A stretch of DNA of 64,000 nt from NCBI GenBank assembly GCA_964036195.1, contig OZ038457.1, positions 21,355,147 to 21,419,146 of the forward strand, given 5' to 3'. Origin of the DNA: Sphaerolaimus hirsutus (Eukaryota; Nematoda; Chromadorea; Monhysterida; Sphaerolaimidae). This document shows, piece by piece, positions 38,096 to 50,228 of the stretch (position 1 is the first letter of the stretch; every line of letters starts with the position of its first letter). The notes below the pieces were generated by a model. It was not told where the DNA came from. It saw nothing but the letters and a program-made list of their open reading frames with translations, and searched no databases. The translations under genes and the position numbers were made by a program.

Positions 38096-39315
38096 GACCC
38101 TGAATTTCAGGGGATTTTTTATTTTTATTTTTCAAATTTGGGTCCGGTGCACACTGGTGCCAAGCAGAATGAATGGTGTTATTTTCATCGGACAAAACCG
38201 GCGAGCTTTTTCAACATTTTCCACGCTGAATACAAAATCGAATGGCTTCAACTCTGTATCTAATTGAACCGGACAGCATGTACATTATTTGCATTCACAG
38301 GGAATACCAAAACGCAGACAGCTCGCTGACAACTTGCTTGAAACCACCAAAAAAAGTGCCACTTCACTGACAACAAAAACTGGTTTGCTAACAGCTTACT
38401 GACAAGTTCACTGGTGTAATTTGCAGCATGTTCGATTGTATATGGTGCATCCGCAATCCACAGTCAACTAGCTGACACCAACAGTCTCATTTCTAGAAGT
38501 TGCTGCAGCTAAGTGACAGTTCGCTGACAACTGTAAACAAGTGGTTGTTAGAGTACTGTCAGCGAGCTGTGAGGGTTTTGGTTTTCCGGCAAGATAGTTT
38601 TGTGGTTACTTAATAATTGCTCGCTTAATAGTGATGGGAAAGCGCCAGCAAATAACGACTGGCGCTCAAAGGCGCTATTCCATCACTAGCGGGTTTCAGG
38701 ACTAGTGATGTGAAAAGCGCCAGGACTTTGGCGCTAAGCGCCACAAGCGCCATGACGCTTTTCAGACCCCTAGCGCCAAGCCAAGCGCCAGAAGCGTCAT
38801 GGCGCCTTTTGCTTTGGCGCTAGCGCTAAGCGCCAGCGCCAGGCGTTTTGTTCCTGGCACCAGTAAAAATAGCGCCGTGCGCCAAAAGCACCATGGCGCC
38901 AAGCGCCAATGGCGCCACAGCAACATAGCGCCAAGCGCCAAAAGCGTCATGGCGCATTTTGCTTTGGCGCTAGCGCCAAGGAGCTTTTACGTCACTATTC
39001 AGAACACATTGCCTAAGCCGCCTAGAACCTTCGTTTTGCAAAAATAGTAAAATGCAAAAGTAAATGCGAGCCTGACTGGTGCCAATTCAGCAAGTACCTA
39101 GAGAAGTACAAAAATGAGGAGGTTTACTTCTCATCTGACTTCTTGCTTCTCAAATGGCTGTTTACACTTGCTAAATAGACGCCCGACGTATAAATGTTAC
39201 GAAATAAAAGGGAAGCATTAAGTTCCGATATTCATTCTAGACACTGTAAGCAATTTTATTTCATCACTCTAGTACATCAATTTTCTTCCCCACGATAATT
39301 TTCATTTAACACCCA
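38096..39315. other. Intergenic stretch between DIS3 5' end and the upstream gene's 3' end
   Basis: Contains GCTGACAACTTGCTTG-type degenerate repeats (38310-38560), two GGCGC-rich palindromes with TAGTGATGGGAAAGCGCC and TCACTA ends (38629-38998, family D), and an AATAAA on the minus strand at 39255-39260. No gene seen. If DIS3 has an upstream non-coding or short first exon it would lie here. Confidence 0.5.
39255..39260 (-). terminator. Candidate poly(A) signal for the gene at 39316-50228
   Basis: AATAAA on the minus strand about 56 bases after the TGA at 39316-39318. Confidence 0.45.
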
Positions 39316-42300
39316 TCACTTTTTTTCATTATTGTCCACATTTTCTGTTTTTCCATTTTTCGCCGACAGAGTGGCATCTTTTTGCGTAGATCCCTCTTTC
39401 ATATCGCTCAGATTTTTGCCCTTTTGCTGCGGTTCTTTAGATACCTGCGAATATTTTTTTATGTTAGCCCTGTCTGATGATGGGGAAACGTTTTTTCAAT
39501 GTCAATGTAGGTAGGTACCTATGTTATTAAAAACTGGTAAAATAACAAAAAAGTTTATTAGAAAACAAAAAGTGAAAAACGCTTTTTTTAAAGGTCAAAA
39601 GCTAGGGTAATCCCTAATTTCGACCAGTGATTGACAAATTGTGCCACGCGTCAGAGACATTTGTCAGCAAAAATAGTGCTCAATCGTGCCAGTACAATCT
39701 GGTATAATATTGTGGGCAGCGCCCTTTTGCGCCTCAAGCTGGCGCCAACGCCATGGCACGACTAAATCATTACTGATGCTGCTGAAAAAAGTATGTTGTG
39801 TTAAACTATGGTGTTGGCGTTTCGGGCGGTGCTCCTATAGAGTGGCGCCATGGCATTTTTCTCCCTTGGCGCCTTTGCTGCAAGTGCTTTTAACATAAAA
39901 AATAAGGTTGCTGGAAAAAATAATAGTGAAATATATTTACACTTTATCTAACAATATCCAAAAACTGCAGCTGAACCAACTCAACCAACTCAACCTGCAA
40001 CTCAATCTTCTACTCAACCTCCAACTCAACCTTCAACTCAACCAATCCAACCTCAAACTCAACCTCCAACTCAACCAACTCAACCTCAAACTCAACCTTC
40101 AACTCAACCAACTTAACTTCCAACTCAACCTCCAACTCAACCTCCAACACAACCAACTCAACCTCCAACTTAACGTCCAACTCAACCTCCGACTTAACTT
40201 TCAACTCAACCTCCAACTCAACCTCCAACTCAACCAATCCAACCTCAAACTCAACCTCCAACTCAACCAACTCAACCTCAAACTCAACGTCCAACTCAAC
40301 CTCCAACACAACCAACTCAACCTCCAACTCAACCAATCCAACCTCAAACTCAACCTCCAACTCAACCAATCCAACCTCAAACTCAACCTCCAACTCAACC
40401 AACTCAACCTCAAACTCAACCTCCAACTCAACCAACTTAACTTCCAACTCAACCTCCAACTCAACCTCCAACACAACCAACTCAACCTCCAACTCAACGT
40501 CCAACTCAACCTCCAACTTAACTTCCAACTCAACCTTTAACTCAACCTCCAACACAAACAATTTAACCTTCAACTCAACCTCCAACACAACCAATTTAAC
40601 CTCCAACTCAACCTCACCTCAACCTTATCGCCCAGCGCGGCAGGTCTCTTAGACGGCCCTTCGCTCGGCTCAACCAGCGAGTGCGAGTGAGACAGCGGCT
40701 GTTGTGGTTGAAGCAGTTTACTGTCGCGGCTGGCCATTGGCGCCATGGCGCCGAGGGTGCCCGTTAGCTGCTGTTTTTGTTGCCACGCTGCGAGGTTGTT
40801 TGTTGTTTGTTTGTTATTTTGTTGTTGTTTTTTTGCAACGATGGCGAACCCTTTGGAGAAAAGTGCTTAAATTTTTAAGTGTTTTTCTAAAGTGACTTTT
40901 TGATTATTTTTTTTCAATCAATAATCGCGTTTTCGAATTTTTCGGCTGAATTTTGAATACACGTTTATGTCCTGCAAAATCACATCAAACCCACCCCAGC
41001 TCCACAAATCTCCGAAAAAAAATTCAAAGATAAAAAAAATTTGGTCGTTACTCCCAGACCATGCCCCGTAAAATGACAGAATTCGTGTAAAACTTCTAGT
41101 AAAAAAATAAAAAAAGATTTGCCATTTTGCAGGTTATTCATTTTACATGTTTACATGACATTTGACATTTGACATGGCCTGGGGATCTGGGTAGGGCGCT
41201 CACCAATGGGCGGCTGCGTCAAGCACTCTGACGCGGCGTTCCATTCCATGTCGCCCCACTGCGAGCGGCTGGTGCGACCTTCGTTGTCTTGCCGGTCGAT
41301 TTTCTTCCCAGCCGCGATCTGCTGCAGTCGCGTCGGGTCCGTTTGTCTGAGGCGGGAGTAGTGATGTAAAAGAGCCATGGTGCCTGGCGCTAGCGTCAAA
41401 GCAAAAAGCGCCATGGCGCTTTTGGCGCTTGGCGCCATTTTGCTGTGGCGCCGTTGGCGCTTTGCCCATGAAAAGCGCCATGGCGCTTTATGCGCTTCCT
41501 TTAGTCTATCCTCCAACGCGCCAGCCTCCACCTCGACGTCATTTCTCTGGCGCGCGCGCCATTTCGCGCCATTCCTTCACCCAACCCAACCTGTCAGCTG
41601 TGGGCGGGGGCGGCTGCAGCGCCGCAGAGTCCACCCAGGCGAAGGGATTGATGTTAACCCCCGTTGACTGGGGGCTATTCCAAAAGTGGAGAAGTGAGGA
41701 GTGATGAGAGAAGTGAGAAGTGAAATGAGGTGTAAGAAGTAAAAAAATTAAATACTCCTCTTCTCATCACTTCTCATTTTACTCATTTCCCTTTTACTTA
41801 TCATTTTACTCATTTCACTTTTTACTTCTCATTTTACTCGTTTGATTTTTCACTTCTCAAATAAACGTAGTCCTTACTACTCCACTTTTGGAACTGGCAC
41901 CTGGTCCTTGGCGCTGGTAGTTTTGCCAGTAGTGGTGCCGTCCTTGCCAGATAGTGTGTCAGATTGTGTGCCTTTCAGTGAGGGAGCAGGCGGGTCGCCC
42001 GACTCGCCTGGGCGGGATTTCATTTGCCCGACAATTGATTTTTGTCGGGTTGCCCGATTGCTTGTGTTCGAAATTGGGCGTGTGCTACCTTTTTACTTTT
42101 TTAAAAATATATTCAGAAGGCCGCCAATGTGGAATGGCATGGCGGCCATGGCGTTGAAGCCATTTTAGAGCGCCATCGCCGCGCCATCGCACCAAAATAG
42201 CGACAACGCTTTCGAAGGCCATCTCCGGACGCTTTGTTAAATACAGTCTGATTAGCAGCGGTCAAAAAATCTTTTGTGGCGTCGGGTACAATTTTCGACC

Positions 42301-45300
42301 CGACACAAGAAATAGGGTTACCCGACAAAGTGAGAAAATTTGGCGACTGCACCTTTCTGCCGTTCGACCGTCTCGGAGGTCTCCGCTTGCGAATCTGTGA
42401 TGCCCGCTACTGTCCGCTGCCCGGATTTTCGCTTGTCTAAGAATGTTGTAAAATAGTTGAATGCGGTTTGTTAATTGTGTTTTTGAGTTTTGAAGTCTTT
42501 TTGAAGGTTCGTTTTTTGAAGGTTCTGAATGTTGAAGCCTTTTTTGTATCAAAAATCAGTTCAGTTCAGGTGTGAAATCACTTCAGGGGCCACTAAGCTG
42601 GGGGCTCAAAGAACCTGTAAAATGTCAAATGTCATGCAAAACATGAAAATTCATGGAAATTGTCAAACGTCCAGTAAAAAAACAACTTGAAATTACCTAG
42701 GTAAACACAGGGCCTTTTACATGGCTTTGGTAACATAAAGACTGGATGTCAAATGTTTTAGACATTTTACAGGGCGCGGGAACGGCCATCAATGACCCCT
42801 GATGGCCCCTTGTGTGCAAATTCTTTCTAAATTATTGTTGCTGTCATAATTCTAGTTGTTGATTTCACACGTCAAAACCGTGGCGCCACCCAGCCAACGC
42901 CACACTCACGTTTGACGCAGAGCGAAAGCAATAGTAAAATGGTGGCGAAAATACAGCCGGCAGCTAGCCACTCTGCTTTTGTCTCTCGGTCTGGAGTGTC
43001 CCGAAAGTCCCGCGGGACAAAACCGCCAGTTTGTTTGTTATTCAGTGTCCCCTGAGATAAAACTTTATTTGCCCGACAATTTTTTGTTGGGCAGCCCGAT
43101 TTTTTCGTAAATTTTATGATGATTTTGCATCGTTTAGACCGCTGTCCGGTTTAATGTAATTAAATAGTAGTTGATTGAACTTGCTTTACTTGGGTTGACA
43201 TTACACCCTACATCTTTCTGGAGGAAACACTCCATCTTGATGTCATAACCGCAGTCTGCACTGAACTGCGGCTGACTGGTGGTAATCCCAAGCCCAGTAA
43301 AGTGTCAAGTAAAGTGTCAAATGTAACGTCAAATGCGAAGTCAAATGTTATGTAAAGTGTCGATTGTGTATCCAAATCTTATTTTTCATATCCAAATTTT
43401 ATGTTTTTGTATCCAAATCTTATTTTTCGACATCAGATTTGGATACAAAAACATAAAATTTGGATACGAAAAATAATATTTGGATACACAATTGACACTT
43501 AACATTTGACTTCACATTTGGCAGTTTACTTTACAGAGCCTGGGACTTCCCCCTGAGCCCTGAACCAGTTCGGGATGAAATGGAGTGGAGTGGAGAGTCA
43601 GTTCATAAATTTTCAGTTGGCTGTCTGCCAGCCAAAGACATAAATAATATCTATTTGTAGAGTATCATGTCCCCGAGTATACAAAGTTGTTCAACCAAGG
43701 TACTCAACCTTGTACTCAAGGTTGTACTCAAGGAGGTCATACGACAAATCAGCTTGTATTTAACAAGCAGGTTCATTCAGTAATTTACTCTTCGGTTGTC
43801 ACTCATATTGGCATGTAGGTAGGTTTTTACCAGTAATTGTATGGGGCAACGTAAAATTTTGATAATTACAATGAATCGGGCGCCAGAAAATGAAAAATCG
43901 GGAAAATAGAATTTCGTCCCTGCTCAGCCATTTCAGCCCCGATAGGGATTCCTTTCAGTGAATTTTTATTAAAAAGTTTTGCCCAAATGATGTCTCGTGG
44001 CTGGTGGATGCGTTGTATTTATTTTCATATGAGAGGATGTTTTTTTCAAAAGTTTTTCATACAAACATAGGAAGTGAAAACAGTTTATTTATCGGTGTAT
44101 TTTTTCTATTGCTCGTGTATAAAAAAACTATCAGCTATTTAGGTGTACTCGGCGAAAATCACACCTAGTATGGAAACCTACCATAACCCATCTGAATAAT
44201 GAACCAAAAATTATAGTTTTTCATCATAATACCTACCTAGGTATTTCGTTTTTACTATATAAAAATTGATTACGAAATTTATCACAAAATTCTATTCATT
44301 AAATAATGGTAGGATTCTGCGTATACTTAGCGGTCCGCCGGGCATACCACACTTGCAAATTTTGATTTGAATAAGAATATGTAGGTTATTGTTGTTGCAC
44401 ATTTTTGTTGGATATCGTCAAACATCGATTAGGTAACGTTGGTTTACGCAGTGGTAACGAAATATTTCCTCAGGCTTGGATCTGATTGTAAATAGCGTCA
44501 AAAATTCAGAAACAAATGGATTATTTGGATGCTGATTTACCGTATTTCCTCGAATGCGAATTAACCCCCCCCCCCCCCGAAATACCCCCCTCGAAATTCT
44601 CGCTCTCAAAAAAATAAACCCCCGGGGGGTATGGTACTCAATTTGCTGCGGAACAAATTACCCCATTCATCACACAGTTCAAGAGGATTCACTTTTTCAC
44701 CCGGGTTTAATTTCATTCATCAAAAATCTATTATCATTGTATGCAAATCATTTCCATGTACCTAGGTAAAATATTTACCAACATATTTTTTCACTCAGTA
44801 GCTTCAGTTCCCTGATCAGTCTTGCTCATAACTGAATTTGAAATGCTCTCTTCCGCATTTTGTGTTTTGCCCATCCATTCATGAGAGGGCTGAAATTGGG
44901 AAGGAACTATAGATAAAATACCGTATACCCCCCCCCTTGAATTACCCCCAGGTTTTGTCGAGCTGAGGCAAAAATAGCCCCCCCTCGAAATACCCCCCCT
45001 CTGGAAAAAGGTACATCATGTATGCAAGGAACATGATGTATTTATTGCGACCATTTTGCATCGCAGTTATACGTATACGCTAGTTTGTGTAACGATTAGT
45101 GATGGAATGGCGCCATGGCGCTGGCGCCCTTTAATGGCGCCAAAGGGCGCCAGCGCCATGGCGCCATTGGCGCTTGGCGCCCTTTTCCGTGGCGCCATCT
45201 GGCGCCCGGCGCCATTATTTCTAATGGCGCCATGGCGCCCTTGGCGCCTGGCGCCAATTTGGCGCCCGGCGCCATTGTTTTTAATGGCGCCAGAAATAGC

Positions 45301-48300
45301 GCCAAGATGCCAGGATGAATGGTAAAATTTTTCCACATTCAATGCCTTATCTGCCAAATGATATCATTTTGGTGGTGTTTAACATATTCACATTTGTAAA
45401 TTTTGTAAGCATTGCAAGTTTAAGTTCATGTTAATGGTCTATAAATACCTACTACAGAAACTGCAAATCTGCAAATATGGCCCACAATTAGAAACATGTC
45501 AATAATTTTTTTCCGATCCCTTATATCATTGATTACCTATTTACAATACAATTTATTTCCTTGAAATACTCTCAGGGGTGTATTTGTGGGTTAATTTGTG
45601 GGGGTCTATCTGAGGAAACACAGTATTTGCTTAGGAAGGGGTGGGACCGTATTTGCTATAGGTATTTGCTTGTACCCTATTTGCTTGAAAAATTCCCCTC
45701 GGTTATTATTTCTTTCTCAGACTTTTGGGGGAGGGAACTATATTTGAGGGCAGGAATTATTCAAGCAACAAACAACATTTATGCATCTCTGTTTTTGTTG
45801 AATTTTTTGGTATCTGACTGTATGAGTATTTTGTGTTACAAGCAATCAATAAATACCTAATATAATTTTGTAAAAGTTCTGGCGAAATAATAGACCCCAC
45901 TCAGATTAGCCCCCTTGCATTGACACTCCCAAAATTTGCTGTCAACAAAATTAACTCCCTGGGCGTACTTCAAGGAAATATGGCAGATAATATTCATGAT
46001 AAGATGAGTTTCGTGGCTTGAGTCACCATCAGAAAAATGGTATAGCACGTTGCTCGTCTATAAATGCTTCCGTAATGATATACAGGCTGAAATAAGGAAT
46101 TTTATCGTTGGCGCCATTGTTTCTGGCGCCCTTTGGCGCCCGGCGCCATTTGTTCAGATGGCGCCATTGGCGCCTGGCGCCATTTTCTCTGGCGCCCTTT
46201 GGCGCCCGGCGCCAATTTTTTGAATGGCGCCATGGCGCCATTGGCGCCTGGCGCCATTTTTCCTGGCGCTTTTCCATCACTAGTAACGATGTACGTTGAC
46301 GTCCCTGTTATGTCCATATATACCCTATCTGGTTACGTTTATTACCGGTTTGGGGTATGTAAAAGCGTATTCTTTAGTATGAATTTCCCGAAAATTTCTA
46401 AACCCCCCTCGAATAAGCCCTCCCTCGAAATACCCCCCTAAAAATACCCCCTCGAAATACCCCCCCCTCCACTCTGAAAATACGGTAGTCTTACTATAAA
46501 AACATTGTAAGTGACCATAAAATGGCAGATAAAAATCAGGGACCACTCCCAGATGCTGTAAGATGTCATTAAAAATGTCAATGTCTGGTAAAAGATTGAA
46601 AGAAAATTTGACATTTACAGGGCGTTTTGCATCACTTTTGACATTTTATAGGATGTGGAGGTGGCACCAGCATTAAATACAGTATTAGATATACTTGAAT
46701 AAGACCCCCTTGAATAACAGGGGAAAAACTTGACACTTGACATAGCCATATGCAAAAATAACCTTCTCAGCGCTGCCAACAGCTGCCTTTGGTTTGATTG
46801 CGCGTGGCGCGGGGGGCGGCTTATCTGGCATCATCGCTGCACGTTTGGGGGGGGGGGGTAATTGATATTTGCATATGCAGAACGAGTTTTACGTAGGTTA
46901 CAAAGCAGAACTAACAAAGCGGAACTGGGTGGTTATTGAGTTCAAACTCAATTGAGTTTCATGCATGCTTTGATTGTAAAACGACAGATAAGTAAGTATT
47001 CATCATGCAACTGGCATATTTTACAAGAAACACAAGGGGAAACCAACGTAGGTATACTCGACGGACCACATGCTATGCATTTTTCTGAAGGAAACACTCC
47101 ATCATGACGTCATCATTAATAAAATTAAAATAAATTCAGAAGAAGAAAAAACATGACGGGAAAAAACATTCCTCGTTTATACGCGACTCCGCCTTTCTTT
47201 TTTTAAATATTTTTCTTTTTGTGAAAGTTCATACATATTTAAGTATCCAGCTCGCGCGTTATCGACCAAGACAGAAATAGTTTTGGGCGCATACTTTGCG
47301 GTCCGCCGAGTATCATTAAAAAACCGAGGGGACAAGGGTGCGTACTTTTTGAAAAAGGCCACCCCCCACAACCCCCCTTCAAAAAACCCACTGGGCGGCA
47401 CAGTGATGCACTCGGTAGCGGTGTTCCACTCCAAATCTCCCCAGTGCGATCTGCTCGTCTTGCCCTCGACCCTGCTCACCAGCTCCCCGCTGGCTATGCG
47501 TTGCACTCGAGTGGGGTCCGTGTGTCTGGGTTATTGGATGGGGGGGATTGGGGGGGGGGGGTAAGTGTGCATGCTTGAATAACCCCGCACCCCATTTGGT
47601 TTGCTACTACCTCAGCTTGACTAATTCCTTGATGCGTGGTTTACTACCCCAGCATGAAAAAATCCGTAATGAGTTTTTTACCACCCTAGCTTGAATAATT
47701 TCCCAATGCGTTATTTACCACCCCAGCTTGAATAACTTCAAAATGCCTGATAACCGGTTCATGCTTCAGTTGCTAAAAAGCTTGAATAACACTCAATTTG
47801 CAACCCCAGCTTGAACAAACCACGTTTAAAAACTACTCCACACTTCACAAAGGGTTGAATTGATGCACGAATGCTGCCCTAAATAGCTAGTTTACAATCA
47901 TTAACACAACATAAAACAACTTCAAATCCATCACAGAAATGGACCCATATCTAATTGACAAGGACACCAAATGTCAACTGGTTCCGATCCCGATAGTGCA
48001 ATATTCATTTCAACACTACCTAAAGCTTCGTTTGCAACGTGACTCAACACTTTGCATATGAACGTCGTTCGTCCCCTTGCCAGCAAGCTTTCAATTGGGA
48101 TGGGAACCAGTTGACACTTGGTGTCCTTGTCAACTAGTATGTATAGGGCCAATTTACCACCCGACTGACCTGTCAGCAACTGGCTGCGGCGGGTGTATCT
48201 GGGGCCAGTTCCGCAAAATGAGGACCGAGAAGTGAAATGACAAAGGCGAAGTGAAACGGCAAGCGAATTGGCAAAAGCGAAATAATAAAATATAAAAAGT

Positions 48301-50228
48301 AATTTTTCTTCGCTTTTGCCATTTCACCTTCCGTTTCACTTGCCTAATCACTTCGCCTTTGCGCTTACTTTGCCTTTGCCATGTCACTTCTCACTTCTCA
48401 TTTTGCGGAACTGGCACCAGAGCTACGCTGATCATATCTTGCGATTTGGACATCTCCACCGATTGCCCGCTGCACGTTGGCGCCTGATCATTAATCGTGG
48501 AAAAGCCTCTGCAAAAAAGTGGTCAAGTTTTTAGTGTTTAAATTTAATTTTAGAAATTAATTTTTTTTAAATAACTACTTTTCAAATTTGTGTAATTTTT
48601 CTACCGGATTTTTGTATTTTCCAATTCTTCTGGACATTTTCGTTTTGCAGCTTCCAAACTGTTCCCGCCGGCACATTCGTGCAAATTTGTTTGACACTAC
48701 CTACAAAACTGTTCATGTGAAATACAATCTTATATTTATTTTCTGCAATTTAATTCACCTATGTATTTTTAACGAAAAATACCATAAAACTTCGAAAACT
48801 CTTCCAATATCCGAATTTTTCGATAAAAAGGAATTTTAAGTGTTTTCCTAGTAGAAGTATAAAAATTCAACAAAGCCAAAAAAAGTTTGCCACCATTACC
48901 CATCAGTGGTTATTCGACCAGATAAAACGGGTGCATTTGCGGGAGCGATTTTGTCCGCCCCAGCGCACGCGCCGCCGCTCTGAAGCAGGAGGCTACTTGC
49001 CAAGGGTTGGAAAAGTGAAGTGACTCCAGTGACATTACTCCTTGAAAGTTATGTTCACGCTGGAAGCATGCCAACGATATTAAACGCAAGCGGTAACGCA
49101 TACAGTAAAGTATTCAGAACGAATTTTTGTTTTCATCATGCTTTCACAGAAACTGTACGCTTCAATAATCATTGGCACGTTTCCAACATGAGACAAAAAA
49201 ATGTCACTGGAGTATAAGAAAGTGACCAGGAATCGGCATGTCGCACATACAGTTGTGACATGAAAGTGATACGAAAAGTGTCGAGCAAAAAAGTGACGGA
49301 AAAGTAACAGAAATATGACTCGCAGCGATAAGTTGGACAAAGTGACCAGCTATGCATCTTTCCTGCAGGGCGAATATACCGTATTTCCTCGAAATACCCC
49401 CCGGGGGGTGATTGTTTCATAGTGGTCCCGAGAGGGGGGGGGGGGTTAAACGAGGGGGGGGTATTTCGAGGGGGGGGGTTATTGTTTCACAAGAAAATTT
49501 TTGAAAACCAAGTACAAAATTGTCGTCTGAAACGTACGCAGACGTCGAAAAATGCAACAAAAACCGCCATTTATAAGGTTCTGTAGACTAATATTAGTAT
49601 GTAGATGGTATGTACACTGTTCTAACGTGACACCGACATTGTTTTAACGTGTTTTCTGCAGTACACTGAACACAAACTACAGTTATTGTCATGTACGTTC
49701 CCTTTACACTCAATTTGGGGGGGGGGTATTTCGAGGGGGGGGGGTGATTGTTTCATAGTGGTCTCGAGAGGGGGGGGGGGTCAAACGAGGGGGGGGGGTA
49801 TTTCAAGGGGGGGGGTATTTCGAGGAAATACGGTAGGTATATAGGGTTGGGGTTCAGGTCAAATTATCGGGTTTGGGTAAAACAATTGTCAGGCAACAGG
49901 TAATAAAATTCATGGGCTGGAGAGTATCCCTGGTGGCAGTCCCGCACCATGTAAAGTCAAGTGCCGTCAGAATGTCTATCATAATAAAAATTATATTTCA
50001 GTATTGAATTTTTGACATTTGACACTCCACACGCTGCGGGACTGCCCCCAGGCGTCCCGCAATCAGTCAGCGGGACCACAAAAATTGGGCGCACTTGTTC
50101 CTTATTGTCGCCGGCATGCGCGGGCTTTGGCGGCACGTCGCCCACCCCGACCGACTTATCCAAGGGGCTCGAAGGCAGTGCCGCCGCCGCTGCGTCGCGA
50201 TTTTTTACGCGCTGCTTTTTGCGCGACT
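39316..50228 (-). CDS. Unrecognised low-complexity protein with a duplicated exon block, 5' end unresolved
   Basis: Phase-consistent exons: 50228-50095 (tentative), then 48992-48900, 48508-48418, 48198-48170, 47525-47392, 46836-46763, 42431-42353, 42007-41901, 41667-41591, 41346-41204, 40787-40624, 39444-39316 (TGA). The eleven later exons give about 370 residues, rich in Pro, Ser, Thr, Lys and Gln and probably disordered, with a Lys/Glu-rich tail. The join from 50095 to 48992 does not keep phase, so an exon is missing there or the first is wrong. Two segments are clear paralogues: PQPVADRHTDPTRVQRIASG ... SRSHWGDLEWNTATECI and PPPTADRQTDPTRLQQIAAG ... SRSQWGDMEWNAASECL. In both copies the exon starting the block is preceded by a family-B introner. 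I do not recognise the family and assign no function. Alternatively these are two tandem genes, but phases join across the gap. Confidence 0.6.
39970..40620. repeat. CAACCTCCAACT minisatellite (about 650 bp), open on both strands
   Basis: Tandem array of 6- and 12-base units (CAACTC, CAACCTCCAACT, with CAACCAACTCAA variants) in the last intron of the gene at 39316-50228. It starts right at the 5' splice site of the exon ending at 40624, so the intron begins GTTGAGGTGAGGTTGAG. Because no unit contains a stop in several frames, frames of 110-210 codons appear on both strands (Gln-Leu-Asn on +, Val-Glu-Leu on -). I treat them as by-products. Confidence 0.8.
41668..41900 (-). mobile_element. Introner-like family-B element forming an exact intron
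   Basis: 233-base intron. On the minus strand it opens GTGCCAGTTCCAAAAGTGGA after exon-end GACCAG and closes CTTTTGGAATAGCCCCCAG before TCAACG. The interior is GAGAAGTGAAATGAG-type repeats in both orientations. CAG flanks both sides, phase 0. Confidence 0.85.
43279..43552. mobile_element. Family-A element with CTG flanks
   Basis: Opens GTGGTAATCCCAAGCCC and closes GCCTGGGACTTCCCC, with CTG at 43276-43278 and 43553-43555. The middle repeats GTATCCAAATCTTATTTT and complements. It lies in a long intron of the minus-strand gene. With CTG flanks it offers no AG acceptor on its GT strand. Other transposon pieces in this intron: a diverged family-A copy about 42590-42780 and family-C/J pieces at 44150-45010. 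Confidence 0.75.
45100..46290. repeat. Two GGCGCCATGGCGCC palindrome arrays (family D)
   Basis: Blocks 45100-45305 and 46108-46287 are made of GGCGCCATGGCGCC, GGCGCCATTTTT and similar units, which are self-complementary. They are bounded by GATTAGTGATGGAATGGCGCC on the left copy and GGCGCTTTTCCATCACTAGT on the right copy. The Trp/Arg/Pro/Ala-rich frames on both strands are artefacts of the palindromic unit. Similar blocks: 18070-18270, 38629-38998, 39715-39895, 41375-41490, 55685-55755. Confidence 0.75.
46540..46666. mobile_element. Short family-A element with CAG flanks on the + strand
   Basis: Opens GGACCACTCCCAGATGCTGT and closes GATGTGGAGGTGGCAC. CAG at 46537-46539 and 46667-46669 on the + strand, hence CTG on the strand where its GTGCCA end leads. 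It fits the rule that such copies are not spliceable. It lies within an intron of the minus-strand gene. Confidence 0.65.
47575..47830. repeat. Degenerate tandem repeat, ACCCCAGCTTGAATAA unit
   Basis: Five to seven degenerate units of about 38-45 bases built on TTTACCACCCCAGCTTGAATAA. It lies in the intron upstream of exon 47525-47392. Units vary in length and have no spacers, so this is not a CRISPR array. Confidence 0.6.
48199..48417 (-). mobile_element. Introner-like family-B element forming an exact intron
   Basis: 219-base intron. On the minus strand it opens GTGCCAGTTCCGCAAAATGA after exon-end GCTCTG and closes CATTTTGCGGAACTGGCCCCAG before ATACACC. The interior has repeated GAAGTGAAAC/AAAGCGAAAT motifs and complements. 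The exon side is CTG rather than CAG, the only one of the six that differs, possibly by later change. It occupies the same position relative to the duplicated exon block as 41668-41900. Confidence 0.85.
49378..49835. mobile_element. Family-C inverted-repeat element
   Basis: Begins TACCGTATTTCCTCGAAATA and ends TATTTCGAGGAAATACGGTA, with G-runs and GGGGTATTTCGAGGGGG repeats between. About 458 bases. Confidence 0.8.
49933..50048. mobile_element. 116-bp family-A element beside a candidate exon
   Basis: Opens GTGGCAGTCCCGCACCATGT after CTG and closes GCTGCGGGACTGCCCC before CAG (+ strand). It abuts the 3' side of the open frame 50228-50052 on the minus strand, where the element offers no GT donor. 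That is one reason the end of that exon (placed at 50095) is uncertain. Confidence 0.7.

Noticed and set aside
40010-40606. 198-codon minus-strand ORF and 210-codon plus-strand ORF
   Set aside because: Both are translations of the CAACCTCCAACT minisatellite, open on both strands because the unit has few stops; no start context or conserved sequence.
47575-47830. CRISPR-like spaced repeats
   Set aside because: Units are degenerate, directly adjacent and unequal in length, in an intron of a eukaryotic gene; no spacers or cas genes.
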